A stretch of 64,000 nt of DNA. It comes from Actinomycetota bacterium. Its GTDB lineage: Bacteria; Actinomycetota; Acidimicrobiia; Acidimicrobiales; Aldehydirespiratoraceae. Where the stretch lies: the NCBI GenBank assembly GCA_029979265.1, contig JAPOHW010000014.1, positions 25,857 through 89,856 of the forward strand, written 5' to 3'. Both the position numbers and the translations under genes were made by a program. The first letter of the stretch is position 1. The number at the start of each line of letters is the position of its first letter. Shown here piece by piece: positions 49,409-58,239 of the stretch. Under the pieces are notes generated by a model that saw nothing but the letters and a program-made list of their open reading frames with translations, ran no database searches and had not been told where the DNA came from.

Positions 49409-50431
49409 ATGTTCAGCACAGTGCGCCTGCGTTCCGGCCTGCTTGCCCTCGCCCTGCTCGTGAGTGCGTGCGGTGCAGGCGAAGAAACCCGCGACGACGG
49501 TGGCGCGATCACCGTCTATTCCGGTCGCAGCGAAGATCTCATCGGGCCCTTGCTCGATGCCTTCACCGCCGAGACAGGGATCGAGGTCGAGGCGCGCTTC
49601 GGTGATTCGGCTGAGCTCGCGCTCTTGATCCAGGCCGAGGGTGAGAGCTCACCCGCCGATGTGTTCATTTCCCAGAGTCCCGGTGCGCTGGGTCTGCTCG
49701 CTGGAGAGGGTCGTCTCGCCCCCCTCGGCGACGACCTCACGTCGCTGGTCGGTGCCGGGTTCAGCGCCTCCGACGGCACCTGGGTCGGCATCACCGGCCG
49801 GATTCGGGTGGTGGTCTACAACGCCGATCTTGTCGACACCGCCGATCTGCCCGATTCCGTGCTCGACCTGACCGATCCGGCCTATGCCGGGCGCGTCGCC
49901 GTTGCGCCCAGCAACGGATCGTTCCAGGACTTCGTCACTGCGATGCGCAACGAACTCGGCGACGACGCCACGCGTGCGTGGCTCGAGGGCATGGCCCGCA
50001 ATGGTGCGCCGAACTACCCGAAGAATTCTGCCATCGTCGAGGCCGTCGGCCGGGGCGAGGTCGACATGGGTCTGGTCAACCACTACTACAACCTGCGCGC
50101 CCTCGAAGCGGACCCGTCGGTTGCGTCGGTCAACCACTTCCTTCCCGCCGACGACCTCGGTGCGCTCGTGATCGTCACCGGCGGTGCAGTCCTGGGCTCG
50201 AGTGAATCGCCGGCTGCCGCCCGGCAACTGCTCGAATGGCTGCTCGGCGACGCGGCGCAGGCGACCTTCGCCGCCCAGACCCAGGAGTACCCGCTGCGCA
50301 CCGGTGTTGCGGGCCCCGCCGGGGTGCCGTCACTCGACGGCCTCGCCGTCGACACCATCGACTACAGCCTGCTCGGTGACGGTCTCACAGGAACGATCGA
50401 GCTCATCCGCGCCAGTGGTATCGAGCAGTAG
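49409..50431 (+). CDS. Iron(III)-type ABC transporter substrate-binding lipoprotein
   Basis: 340 aa. Signal with L-L-V-S-A-C lipobox, then a FbpA-like periplasmic fold: I-T-V-Y-S-G-R-S-E and the tyrosine pair in N-H-Y-Y-N-L that coordinates ferric iron in FbpA. The start is ATG 49409 (GTG 49403 is two codons upstream). A DtxR-type box overlaps its promoter, supporting an iron role. The fused permease gene follows within 26 bp. Confidence 0.9.
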   Translation: MFSTVRLRSGLLALALLVSACGAGEETRDDGGAITVYSGRSEDLIGPLLDAFTAETGIEVEARFGDSAELALLIQAEGESSPADVFISQSPGALGLLAGEGRLAPLGDDLTSLVGAGFSASDGTWVGITGRIRVVVYNADLVDTADLPDSVLDLTDPAYAGRVAVAPSNGSFQDFVTAMRNELGDDATRAWLEGMARNGAPNYPKNSAIVEAVGRGEVDMGLVNHYYNLRALEADPSVASVNHFLPADDLGALVIVTGGAVLGSSESPAAARQLLEWLLGDAAQATFAAQTQEYPLRTGVAGPAGVPSLDGLAVDTIDYSLLGDGLTGTIELIRASGIEQ

Positions 50432-50456
50432 TTCGGCTCCGCCGAGGGTGCGGGCA

Positions 50457-52061
50457 GTGGGCGCTGTCCCTGACGCCGACGCGCCTCGGCTCGGGGTCGG
50501 GTCCGGGACGGTGGTCGTGGTGATCGGGCTGGTGTTCCTCAGCCCCTTCGTCTACGTGCTGTGGCGCAATGTCGATCTGGGCGCCGACGTCGGGGAGATC
50601 ATCTGGGACGCCAACACGCTGCATCCGTTGCGCCGCAGTCTGTCGTTGGCGAGCACCGTTGCGTTGAGTTCGGTCGTCGTGGGAACCGGGTTGGCCTGGC
50701 TCACCATCCGAACCGATCTCCCCGGTCGTCGAATCTGGCGTGTCCTTGCCCCCCTTCCCCTGGTATTTCCGAGCTTTGTCGGCGCCACTGCGTTGCTGGC
50801 CGGTTTCGCGAGCGGCGGACTGGTCGAAGAGCTCCTCGGCCCACTCGGCATCGAGACGCTGCCGAGTGTTCGGGGCTATCGGGGCGCATGGCTGGTCCTC
50901 ACCCTCTTCACCTATCCCTACGTCTACCTTCCGGTCGCAGCCCGGCTCTCGGCGCTTCCACCGTCTCTGGAGGAGTCGGCCCGGATCCTCGGACGGTCGC
51001 CGTGGTCGGTGTTTCGGACGGTGGTGCTGCCCCAGACCAGCCCGGCGATCTGGGCCGGTGCTCTGCTCGTGTTCCTGTATGCGGTCAGCGACTTCGGTGC
51101 CGTTGCGCTCCTCGGGTACGACACGCTGACCGAGCAGATCTACGCCGACCGACTGTTCAACCAACCGCGAGCGATGGGTCTGTCGCTCGTGCTCGGTTGC
51201 GTTGCCCTCGTGGTCGTGATGATGGAGCGGTCGCTCGATCGACGCCGGCAGCAGATCGAGGTGTCGCGTGCGCGAGCGTCGTTGTTGGTCGGGCTGGGCC
51301 GGTGGAAGCCGGTTGCGTGGATCGCCGTGGCCGGTTTTTTCGTCGCTGCGCTGATCGGCCCCGTGGCGGTGCTCGGCTTCTGGACCTGGCGGGGTCTCAC
51401 CGCCGATGTCGAGACGGTCGGCCTGTCGACCGATCTGGGTGCGCTTGCCGGCCCCATCGTCAACTCCGCGCAAGCCGGGTTGCTCACCGCAGCGGTGGCG
51501 GTGGCCGTGGTGCTCCCGGTTGCCTGGGCCGCCGCCCGGCACCGCAGCCGGATGGCCGGGGCGGCCAACGCCATGGTGGTGGCCGGGTTCGCGTTGCCAG
51601 GCGTGGTCATCGCCCTGTCCATCGTGTTCTGGGCGATCGACACGCCGTTGATCTCGGCGTGGTACCAGACGCTGCCGCTCCTCGTCATCGCCTACGTGCT
51701 CCACTTCGGTGCGCAGGCGACCCGCGCGGCGCGGGTCGCCGTCGATGCAACACCTCGTCGCATGAGCGACGTGGCTGCCACGCTCGGCGCCTCCAGAACG
51801 CGTCGGTTCGTCACTGTCGAGTTGCCGTTGATGCTGCCCGGTCTGCTGGCCGGGGCCGGTCTGGTCATGTTGTCGACCATGAAAGAGTTGCCGGCCACGT
51901 TGTTGCTTGCGCCGATTGGGTTCGACACGTTGGCGACCGAGATCTGGAATGCCGGTGACGCCGGGGCCCTTGCCCAGAGTTCCCTTGCCAGCCTGGTGCT
52001 CGTTGCGTTGAGCGGGGTGCTCACCTGGGCGGTGGTGCTGCGCCGGATCGACAACTACTGA
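50457..52061 (+). CDS. Iron(III)-type ABC transporter fused permease
   Basis: 534 aa from a GTG at 50457 with GAGGG eight bases upstream (GTG 50415 and 50448 are alternatives). Two permease halves are fused, each with about six membrane segments and an EAA loop: E-E-S-A-R-I-L-G-R-S-P in the first and M-S-D-V-A-A-T-L-G-A-S in the second. This is the FbpB/ThiP pattern, so a single gene forms the channel. It ends convergent with the DtxR gene, 34 bp away. Confidence 0.9.
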   Translation: MGAVPDADAPRLGVGSGTVVVVIGLVFLSPFVYVLWRNVDLGADVGEIIWDANTLHPLRRSLSLASTVALSSVVVGTGLAWLTIRTDLPGRRIWRVLAPLPLVFPSFVGATALLAGFASGGLVEELLGPLGIETLPSVRGYRGAWLVLTLFTYPYVYLPVAARLSALPPSLEESARILGRSPWSVFRTVVLPQTSPAIWAGALLVFLYAVSDFGAVALLGYDTLTEQIYADRLFNQPRAMGLSLVLGCVALVVVMMERSLDRRRQQIEVSRARASLLVGLGRWKPVAWIAVAGFFVAALIGPVAVLGFWTWRGLTADVETVGLSTDLGALAGPIVNSAQAGLLTAAVAVAVVLPVAWAAARHRSRMAGAANAMVVAGFALPGVVIALSIVFWAIDTPLISAWYQTLPLLVIAYVLHFGAQATRAARVAVDATPRRMSDVAATLGASRTRRFVTVELPLMLPGLLAGAGLVMLSTMKELPATLLLAPIGFDTLATEIWNAGDAGALAQSSLASLVLVALSGVLTWAVVLRRIDNY

Positions 52062-52095
52062 GTGCCGACCCGGCTGCCGACGACGCTCGACCGGC

Positions 52096-52764
52096 TCAGT
52101 TCGCAGTCACGAGGATCCGGGCGCTCGCAAAGCCACCGACCCCGACGGCGGCGCCGCCGATGTGGACCGTGGCGGTCCCATCGGGTGACATCGCCGTGAC
52201 CGTTCCCTCGGAGCCGGGCGTGATCGATGACGCCTCGAGAAAGTCGAGCATGCCCTCGGTGAACTCGAGTTCTTCGGGGATGCGCTGGACCACGAACTGG
52301 TTTCCCACGCCGACTTCGTCGAGTGCGATCAACGCCGGTGCTTCGTAGGCGCTGCCCGGGATGGGGTTTCCGTGCGGGCAGGTGGTGGGGTCGTCGAGGC
52401 GGGCCATCATCGCCTTTTCGACCGTGGGAGAGATGACGTGTTCCCACTTGCCGGCTTCTTGATGAGCCTCGGCCCACGACAGACCGAGGATGTCGGTGAG
52501 GAAACATTCGGCCAGTCGGTGCCGGCGGACGACGATCTCGGCCAGGTGCATGCCCTTCTCGGTGAGGATGATCTCGCGGCCTGATTCCACCAGACCCTCG
52601 GCCTCGAGTCGCTTCATCATTTCGCTGACAGCCGGCCGGGACACGTCCATGCGTTCGGCGATGCGGGCCTGGATGACGTCGAGGTCGTCCTCGTCGAGTT
52701 CGTAGATGGTCTCGCAGTACTCCTCGAACGCAGGGTGCCATTCCGGGGATTCGTACTCGGACAT
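52096..52764 (-). CDS. DtxR-family metal-dependent transcriptional regulator
   Basis: 222 aa. Winged helix (about 10-70) with V-S-R-P-A-V-S-E-M-M-K-R-L-E, metal-binding and dimer domain (about 70-140) with H-R-L-A-E-C-F-L and C-P-H-G-N-P-I-P, and a C-terminal FeoA/SH3-like domain. Such proteins repress iron or manganese uptake genes when metal is bound. The full three-domain layout suits IdeR/DtxR. The iron-type transporter with a DtxR-like box adjoins it. TAGGCT (52776-52771) lies six bases before the ATG, indicating leaderless expression. Confidence 0.93.
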   Translation of the reverse strand: MSEYESPEWHPAFEEYCETIYELDEDDLDVIQARIAERMDVSRPAVSEMMKRLEAEGLVESGREIILTEKGMHLAEIVVRRHRLAECFLTDILGLSWAEAHQEAGKWEHVISPTVEKAMMARLDDPTTCPHGNPIPGSAYEAPALIALDEVGVGNQFVVQRIPEELEFTEGMLDFLEASSITPGSEGTVTAMSPDGTATVHIGGAAVGVGGFASARILVTAN

Positions 52765-52773
52765 GTCCGCAGC

Positions 52774-53682
52774 CTAGTGGCCTGGCGGGGTGCCGTCTCC
52801 GTCGCCGAGATGGGCCTCGAGCCATCCGTGGTCGAGGGTGGCGGGCAGACCGATCGCAACGATCTGCGACTGGCGCACCACACGGTCGGTCGGCAGGAGT
52901 GACCATCGTTCACCGACCCGTTGGAAGACGAGCGATCGTGCGGGGGTCGTGACCAGACCTTTGGCCCGCACGATCCCGGACGGCAGTGCGTCGGCCATTG
53001 CCCGCACCGTCGCCTCGTCGAGGGTGCCGCCGCGCCAGCTCCAGGTCTCGAACGGCACCCCATGGTCGTGGATGTGGCCCGGTTCGTGGTGATCGGCGCG
53101 CGGTTCGAGATCGAGCAGGATCCGAGGGTCGATCTCGGCGTGGGTTGCCGCCACGGTCGGGACGCTCGGGGCATGTTCGGCGACCACGGCTGCCGCCGCT
53201 GCCGAGTCACCGAGGTCGGCTTTGTTGAGCACGATCAGGTCGGCGGCGCGGAGCTGGGCCCGGATGGTCTCGCCGACATAGGGGTCGCTGACCTGACGGC
53301 TGATGTCGACCGCGTCGACCAGCACGACGACGAGGTCGAGCCGATACGGCTTGGCATGGCAGTAGGCCGCGATACCGGCGGGATCGGCGACACCACTCGC
53401 CTCGATCACGAGCCGCTGGGGGAGCGGCTCGACCATCGAGAGATCGTCGAGTGCACCGGCGAGCCCGTCGACCAGCGAACAGCAGATGCAGCCGTTGGGA
53501 AGCGTCACCGTTTTCCCGTCGCCCTGGTCGACGAGTTGCGCGTCGATGTCGAGTTCTCCGAAGTCGTTCACCATGATGGCGACGCGTTCGTCGGCGACTG
53601 AGAGCAGGTGATTGAGCAGGCTGGTCTTGCCGGCGCCGAGGTAGCCACCGAGCACGGTGACCGCGACGCGATCGCCGGTCAC
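52774..53682 (-). CDS. COG0523/CobW-family GTPase (metallochaperone)
   Basis: 302 aa, GTG start four bases after the amidohydrolase stop. P-loop G-G-Y-L-G-A-G-K-T (12-20), metal-site C-x-C-C as C65-I-C-C68, and G-binding motif N-K-A-D; a His-rich stretch (D-H-H-E-P-G-H-I-H-D-H-G) before the C-terminal domain could bind metal. COG0523 GTPases deliver zinc, iron or cobalt to partner enzymes. The upstream gene encodes a metal-dependent amidohydrolase, the natural candidate client. A second such pair lies at 60.9-63.4 kb. Confidence 0.9.
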   Translation of the reverse strand: MTGDRVAVTVLGGYLGAGKTSLLNHLLSVADERVAIMVNDFGELDIDAQLVDQGDGKTVTLPNGCICCSLVDGLAGALDDLSMVEPLPQRLVIEASGVADPAGIAAYCHAKPYRLDLVVVLVDAVDISRQVSDPYVGETIRAQLRAADLIVLNKADLGDSAAAAAVVAEHAPSVPTVAATHAEIDPRILLDLEPRADHHEPGHIHDHGVPFETWSWRGGTLDEATVRAMADALPSGIVRAKGLVTTPARSLVFQRVGERWSLLPTDRVVRQSQIVAIGLPATLDHGWLEAHLGDGDGTPPGH

Positions 53683-53686
53683 GGCC

Positions 53687-55351
53687 TCAGGCGCCGGTTG
53701 CGGCAGGGAACTTCTTGCCGCCGAGCACCGTGCCCCACACGCCGATGTTCTTGAGTTCCATCGGATCGACGTCGTAGGGGTCGTCGTCGAGGATGGCAAA
53801 GTCGGCGAACTTGCCCGACTGGATCGATCCGATCTCGTGGTCGAGTTTGAGTTGGCGGGCCGCGTCGATGGTGGCGCCTCGCATGGCGGTCTCGACCGAG
53901 ATGCATTCGTCGGGTCCGAGTGTCTTGCCGGTGGATGTCTGGCGGTTCACCGCACACCACATGACGTGGAGGTGACCCATGGGGGTGACCGGCGCGTCGG
54001 AATGGAACGAGAACGGCACACCGAGACGTTCGGCTGTGCCGCACGCATCCATACGGGCGGCCCGCTCGGGGCCGACGGTGAACTCGGCGTGTTCGTCACC
54101 CCAGTAGAAGATGTGGTTGCTGAAGATGTTGGCGTGCATGCCGAGCGCCGCCATCCGGGCGTACTGGGCCGGCGTGGTCAGCTGGCAGTGCTGCACGGTG
54201 TGGCGATGATCCCAGCGGGGATGTCGTTCGAGCACGGCCTCGACCGCCGAGATGAACACCTCCGACGCCTCGTCGCCGTTGCAGTGGCAGTGCACGGTGA
54301 GCCCGGCCCGGTGGAAGATCTCGAGCGTGTCGGGCATCGTCTCGGGGGCCATGACCCAGATGCCGTTCTCGGCGTTGCCTTCCGGCGGATTGTGGTAGTG
54401 AGGCCACGAGATCCGGGCGGTGAATCCCTGGATCGAACCGTCGAGCATCAGTTTGATGATGCCGAACTTGAGCTTGTCGTTCGAGGGGTTGTCGCGACGC
54501 TCGACTGCCCGCTGGGCGAGCTCGTGGAGATCCATCGGCCCACTGAACGTCGAGCCGGCAACCATGACGCGGGCCGGGTACTCGGGATCGTCGGTGACCT
54601 GACGCCACTCGTCGAGACCCTCGTCGGTGAACAGGCTGCCCCCGAGATCCGTGATGGTCGTGTGGCCGGCATTGCGAGCCTCGAAGGCGTACCCCCACTT
54701 CGTTTCGGGGCTGCTGATGTCGAGTCGCATTTTGCGAAAGCCCGACGTCGCCAGTCGCATCGCGGCGGGTTCTTGGAGTTCCCCGTTGGGTTTGCCGTCC
54801 TCGCCGAGTTGGATGCCGGGCGTTGGGTTGTGCTCGGTGATCTCCTCGCGACGGAGCATTTCGCTGTTGACCGTGGCGAGGTGACCGCTGGCGTGCTGGA
54901 TGAAGATCGGGCGCGTCTCGGAGACGGCGTCGAGGTGGCGGCCGACCAAGCGCTCACCGCGCAGGTAGATCGGGTCGAGTCCCCAGCCGACCAGGGTCTC
55001 GGACGGATCGTCCATGTCCATCTCGGCTTCGCGCAGACGTTCCTGAATGGCCTCGATCGTTTTGCATCCGGCCCAGATCTTGCCGTCGGGAGCCCGTCGG
55101 TCGAAGAAACCCAGGTAGGTGTTTGCCCACATGCCGCCGGTCATGTTGTGGCTGTGGGCCTCGACGAAGCCCGGTGTGATCACATGGTCGACGAAGGTTT
55201 CGTCGACGGTGTGCGGTCCCCAGGCTTGCAGTTCGGCGAGATCGCCGACGCCGAGGATGCGATCGCCTCGCACCGCGACCGCTTCGGCGAATGGAAAGCC
55301 GGGATTCATCGTGATGATCCGGCGGCCGGGATAGATGACGGTTTCGTTCAC
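53687..55351 (-). CDS. Amidohydrolase family protein (YtcJ-like)
   Basis: 554 aa, metal-dependent TIM-barrel amidohydrolase. Metal motifs: G-F-V-E-A-H-S-H-N (HxH), I-I-K-L-M-L-D-G-S, H-C-H-C-N-G-D and the Asp in F-H-S-D-A-P-V-T-P. N- and C-terminal beta-sandwich pieces (A-V-R-G-D-R-I-L-G-V and G-S-I-Q-S-G-K-F-A-D-F) are standard. The family includes N-substituted formamide deformylase and aryl-imidazolone hydrolases; the substrate is unknown. GTG at 55351. It is divergent from the peptide-type transporter operon and coupled to the COG0523 gene. Confidence 0.9.
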   Translation of the reverse strand: MNETVIYPGRRIITMNPGFPFAEAVAVRGDRILGVGDLAELQAWGPHTVDETFVDHVITPGFVEAHSHNMTGGMWANTYLGFFDRRAPDGKIWAGCKTIEAIQERLREAEMDMDDPSETLVGWGLDPIYLRGERLVGRHLDAVSETRPIFIQHASGHLATVNSEMLRREEITEHNPTPGIQLGEDGKPNGELQEPAAMRLATSGFRKMRLDISSPETKWGYAFEARNAGHTTITDLGGSLFTDEGLDEWRQVTDDPEYPARVMVAGSTFSGPMDLHELAQRAVERRDNPSNDKLKFGIIKLMLDGSIQGFTARISWPHYHNPPEGNAENGIWVMAPETMPDTLEIFHRAGLTVHCHCNGDEASEVFISAVEAVLERHPRWDHRHTVQHCQLTTPAQYARMAALGMHANIFSNHIFYWGDEHAEFTVGPERAARMDACGTAERLGVPFSFHSDAPVTPMGHLHVMWCAVNRQTSTGKTLGPDECISVETAMRGATIDAARQLKLDHEIGSIQSGKFADFAILDDDPYDVDPMELKNIGVWGTVLGGKKFPAATGA

Positions 55352-55407
55352 GACAGTCCTTGCGCGCTCGATCGGTTGTGGGATTACTATCAGGCCAACT
55401 GGTAAAG

Positions 55408-55460
55408 ACCTTAACGTAATCGTTAGGGTCCATAACTGGGGGAGACGGCGCCGCCGTCTC
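55408..55460. promoter_or_regulatory. Palindrome and hairpin upstream of the peptide-type transporter operon
   Basis: ACCTTAACG-N4-CGTTAGGGT (55408-55429) is a near-perfect dyad (8 of 9) between divergent genes, suitable as an operator. GAGACGGC-GCC-GCCGTCTC (55442-55460) is a perfect hairpin just before the SD AGGAGGGG. No regulator gene is adjacent. Confidence 0.5.
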
Positions 55461-55481
55461 GGACAACAGGAGGGGACCTCT

Positions 55482-57221
55482 GTGAGGAAACGACTACTCG
55501 CGTTGCTGGCGATCCTGCTCAGCTTTGCAATGCTCGCCGCTGCGTGCGGTGATGACGACGATGCTGGTGGCGACGCTGGCGACGACACGGCGACGGAGGA
55601 TGACTCCGGCGACGACATGGATGACGAACCAGCGGAGGACGACGACGAGTCGACCGCCGACATGTCCGATGTGGCCGAGGAGGCCGAGGGCAGTGACGAC
55701 GGTGACTCCGGCGCGGTCGACACCGGCCCGGTTGCCGGTGGCACGCTGCTGATCCAGAGCACGCAGGTACCGCGTCACCTCAACGGCACGGTCCAGTCGG
55801 GCTACGCCACTGCCGTGCCCGGCACGCAGCTCAACGCCTCGCCGTTGCTGTTCGACGAGAACTTCCAGCCGCAGCCGTACCTGGCCGAGAGCTGGGAGAT
55901 CGCGGACGACGGCCTGTCGGTGACCCTCAACCTGGTGCAGGGCGCCGTGTTCCACGACGGCGAGCCGATCACGTCCGAGGACGTGAAGTTCTCGCTCGAG
56001 ACCTCCCAGGCCAACCACCCGTTCAAGACGATGTTCGCCGCCGTGTCGAGCGTCGACACGCCCGACGACTACACCGTGGTCATCAACCTGAGCGAACCGC
56101 ACCCAGCGATCCTGCTCGCCATGTCGCCTGGTCTGCTCCCGATCATTCCCGAGCACGTCTACAACGACGGTCAGGAGATCAAGGAGCACCCGTGCAACGC
56201 CGGTACCGACTGCTTCGTCGGCTCGGGTCCGTTCACCCTCGCCGAGTACGAGGCCGGCTCGATCATTCGGCTCAAGGCCTTCGAGGACTTCTTCATTCCC
56301 GATCGTCCGTATCTCGACGAGATCATCATCGAGATTGTGCCCGACCCGGCGTCGATCGTCATCGGCCTCGAGAACGGCGACACCGACCTGTCGGCCACCC
56401 TCGGCGGTGCCGCCAATGTGATTCGTCTGCAGGAGAACGACGACGTGATCGTCACCGCTGACGGCCATGCCGCCGTCGGTCCGATCCAGTGGCTCGAGTT
56501 CAACCTGGCAGATCCCGCACTGTCGAACGTCGTCGTACGGCAGGCGATCGCCGATGCGATCGATCGTGAGTTCATGAGTGACGTGCTCGATCTTGGGACC
56601 ACGTTCCCGGCCACCACGGGTATTCACCCGGGCAGCCCGTTCCACAACCCGAACACCGAGCAGTACGGTGCCGGCATCGAGGCGGCGCAGGCTCGCCTCG
56701 CCGATGCGGGTATCGATCCGGGCACGATCTCGTTGGCCATCGACTACATCCCGGTGTCGGGCTCGCAGCTCGCATACGCCGAGTACATCGTGCAGCAGCT
56801 TCAGGACGTCGGCTTCGACGCCGAGGTCAACACGCTGCCCGACTTCCCGTCGTGGGCCGGCCGTGTGGCCGCTGGTGAGCACCAGATGACGGTCAACAAC
56901 GTCTGGAACTGGGGCGACCCGGTGATCGGCGTGCACCGCACCTACCTGAGCACCAACAACGTCGGTGTGATCTGGACCAACAACACGGGCTACAACAACC
57001 CCGACGTCGACGCGTTGCTGGCGCAGGCCGGTGCCGAGTTCGACTTCGACACCCGTGTCGATCTCTACGCTCAGGCGCAGGAGATCATCAACCAGGACGT
57101 GCCGATGGTGTATCTCAACACCCCGCCGTTCTGGCAGGCCTTCCAGCCACGGGTCCAGAACCCGCCGATCGGCATCTGGGGTCAGCTCGGCCCGATGCAC
57201 GAGGTGTGGCTGGCCGAGTAG
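55482..57221 (+). CDS. Peptide/opine-type ABC transporter substrate-binding lipoprotein
   Basis: 579 aa from a GTG after AGGAGGGG. Signal with L-A-A-A-C, then an unusually long Asp/Glu-rich linker (to about residue 80). The mature part is SBP family 5 (DppA/OppA): Y-L-A-E-S-W-E-I-A-D-D, V-F-H-D-G-E-P-I-T-S-E-D-V and R-Q-A-I-A-D-A-I-D-R-E. Cargo could be oligopeptides or other large polar compounds such as N-acyl amino acids; the flanking amidohydrolases suggest the imported compound is cleaved inside. It is the first gene of a five-gene operon. Confidence 0.92.
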   Translation: MRKRLLALLAILLSFAMLAAACGDDDDAGGDAGDDTATEDDSGDDMDDEPAEDDDESTADMSDVAEEAEGSDDGDSGAVDTGPVAGGTLLIQSTQVPRHLNGTVQSGYATAVPGTQLNASPLLFDENFQPQPYLAESWEIADDGLSVTLNLVQGAVFHDGEPITSEDVKFSLETSQANHPFKTMFAAVSSVDTPDDYTVVINLSEPHPAILLAMSPGLLPIIPEHVYNDGQEIKEHPCNAGTDCFVGSGPFTLAEYEAGSIIRLKAFEDFFIPDRPYLDEIIIEIVPDPASIVIGLENGDTDLSATLGGAANVIRLQENDDVIVTADGHAAVGPIQWLEFNLADPALSNVVVRQAIADAIDREFMSDVLDLGTTFPATTGIHPGSPFHNPNTEQYGAGIEAAQARLADAGIDPGTISLAIDYIPVSGSQLAYAEYIVQQLQDVGFDAEVNTLPDFPSWAGRVAAGEHQMTVNNVWNWGDPVIGVHRTYLSTNNVGVIWTNNTGYNNPDVDALLAQAGAEFDFDTRVDLYAQAQEIINQDVPMVYLNTPPFWQAFQPRVQNPPIGIWGQLGPMHEVWLAE

Positions 57222-57232
57222 GCCCCACCCTC
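57201..57232 (+). terminator. Hairpin across the binding-protein stop codon
   Basis: The pairings 57201-57204/57229-57232, 57206-57209/57225-57228 and 57212-57215/57221-57224 give a 12-bp bulged stem with a GAGTA loop, overlapping the TAG. There is no T-run. It probably stabilises the upstream message or limits read-through to the permeases. Confidence 0.45.
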
Positions 57233-57261
57233 ACACGGACGGAGTACATGGAGTACATGAC

Positions 57262-58239
57262 GTGAACCACATCACGGCCAGGGTCGCCTGGAGTCTCGGG
57301 CTGATCCTGGCCGTGATCGTCATGTGCTTTACGCTGATCCACCTCGCCCCCGGCGATGTCGCGATCGTCATCGCCGGTGACAGCGGTGCCGGTGATCCCG
57401 AGGTCATTGCCGAGATCCGCGAAGATCTAGGGCTCGACGATCCGTTCTTGGTTCAGTTGGGTGGGTATGTCGGCGACGTCGCCCAGGGCGATCTGGGGAC
57501 TTCCTACCGGTTCAACGAGCCGGTGACCGAGCTGATCGTGACCCGACTGTGGCCGACCTTCCTGCTGGTCGGCACTGCGGTCAGCTTCGCCATCGTGCTC
57601 GGGGTGCTGGTGGGGGTGTTCACCGCCCGGCGACCGGAGAGCCCGATCAGCCATGGCGTCACCGTCTTCTCGCTCACCGGCTATTCGATGCCGGTCTTTT
57701 GGACCGGTCTGCTGCTCGTCATCATGTTTGCGTCGAACGTGCAGTGGTTCCCCGTTTCGGGGATGCGAGACGTCCGACTCGAGGGCAACTGGCTCGAGGA
57801 GTGGATCGACGTCGCTCACCATCTGGTGTTGCCGGCGATCACACTCGGTGTGATCTATCTGGCGCAGTACTCGCGTCTGTCTCGGGCGTCGATGCTCGAA
57901 GTGCTGCAGTCGGACTATGTGCGCACCGCTCGGGCCAAAGGGCTGGCCGAGCGTCGGGTCGTGTACAAGCACGCCCTGCGCAACGCCGTGATTCCGGTGG
58001 TGACGGTCGCCGGTCTGCAGTTCGGTCAGATGCTGTCGGGCGCGTTGCTGGTCGAGACGGTCTTCAACTGGCCCGGCCTGGGGCGACTGGCCGCTGATTC
58101 GGTGTTCCAGCGCGACGCACCGGTGTTGCTCGGCATTCTCATCCTGTCGTCGACCCTCGTGGTGATCATCAACATCCTCACCGACGTCGTGTATCGACTC
58201 ATCGATCCGCGCATCCGAGTGGGGGGTGCGTCCCAGTGA
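57262..58239 (+). CDS. Peptide-type ABC transporter permease (DppB-like)
   Basis: 325 aa from a GTG; upstream GGAGTACAT is duplicated in tandem, giving two possible SD sites. Hydrophobic with about six membrane segments. EAA loop: D-Y-V-R-T-A-R-A-K-G-L-A-E-R, then K-H-A-L-R-N-A-V-I-P-V-V-T, and the N-terminal L-I-H-L-A-P-G-D. It overlaps the next permease by four bases (GTGA). Confidence 0.93.
   Translation: MNHITARVAWSLGLILAVIVMCFTLIHLAPGDVAIVIAGDSGAGDPEVIAEIREDLGLDDPFLVQLGGYVGDVAQGDLGTSYRFNEPVTELIVTRLWPTFLLVGTAVSFAIVLGVLVGVFTARRPESPISHGVTVFSLTGYSMPVFWTGLLLVIMFASNVQWFPVSGMRDVRLEGNWLEEWIDVAHHLVLPAITLGVIYLAQYSRLSRASMLEVLQSDYVRTARAKGLAERRVVYKHALRNAVIPVVTVAGLQFGQMLSGALLVETVFNWPGLGRLAADSVFQRDAPVLLGILILSSTLVVIINILTDVVYRLIDPRIRVGGASQ

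Noticed and set aside
57241..57262. The short tandem repeat GGAGTACAT x2 as a mobile-element footprint
   Set aside because: Too short; it is better explained as a duplicated ribosome-binding region before the permease GTG.
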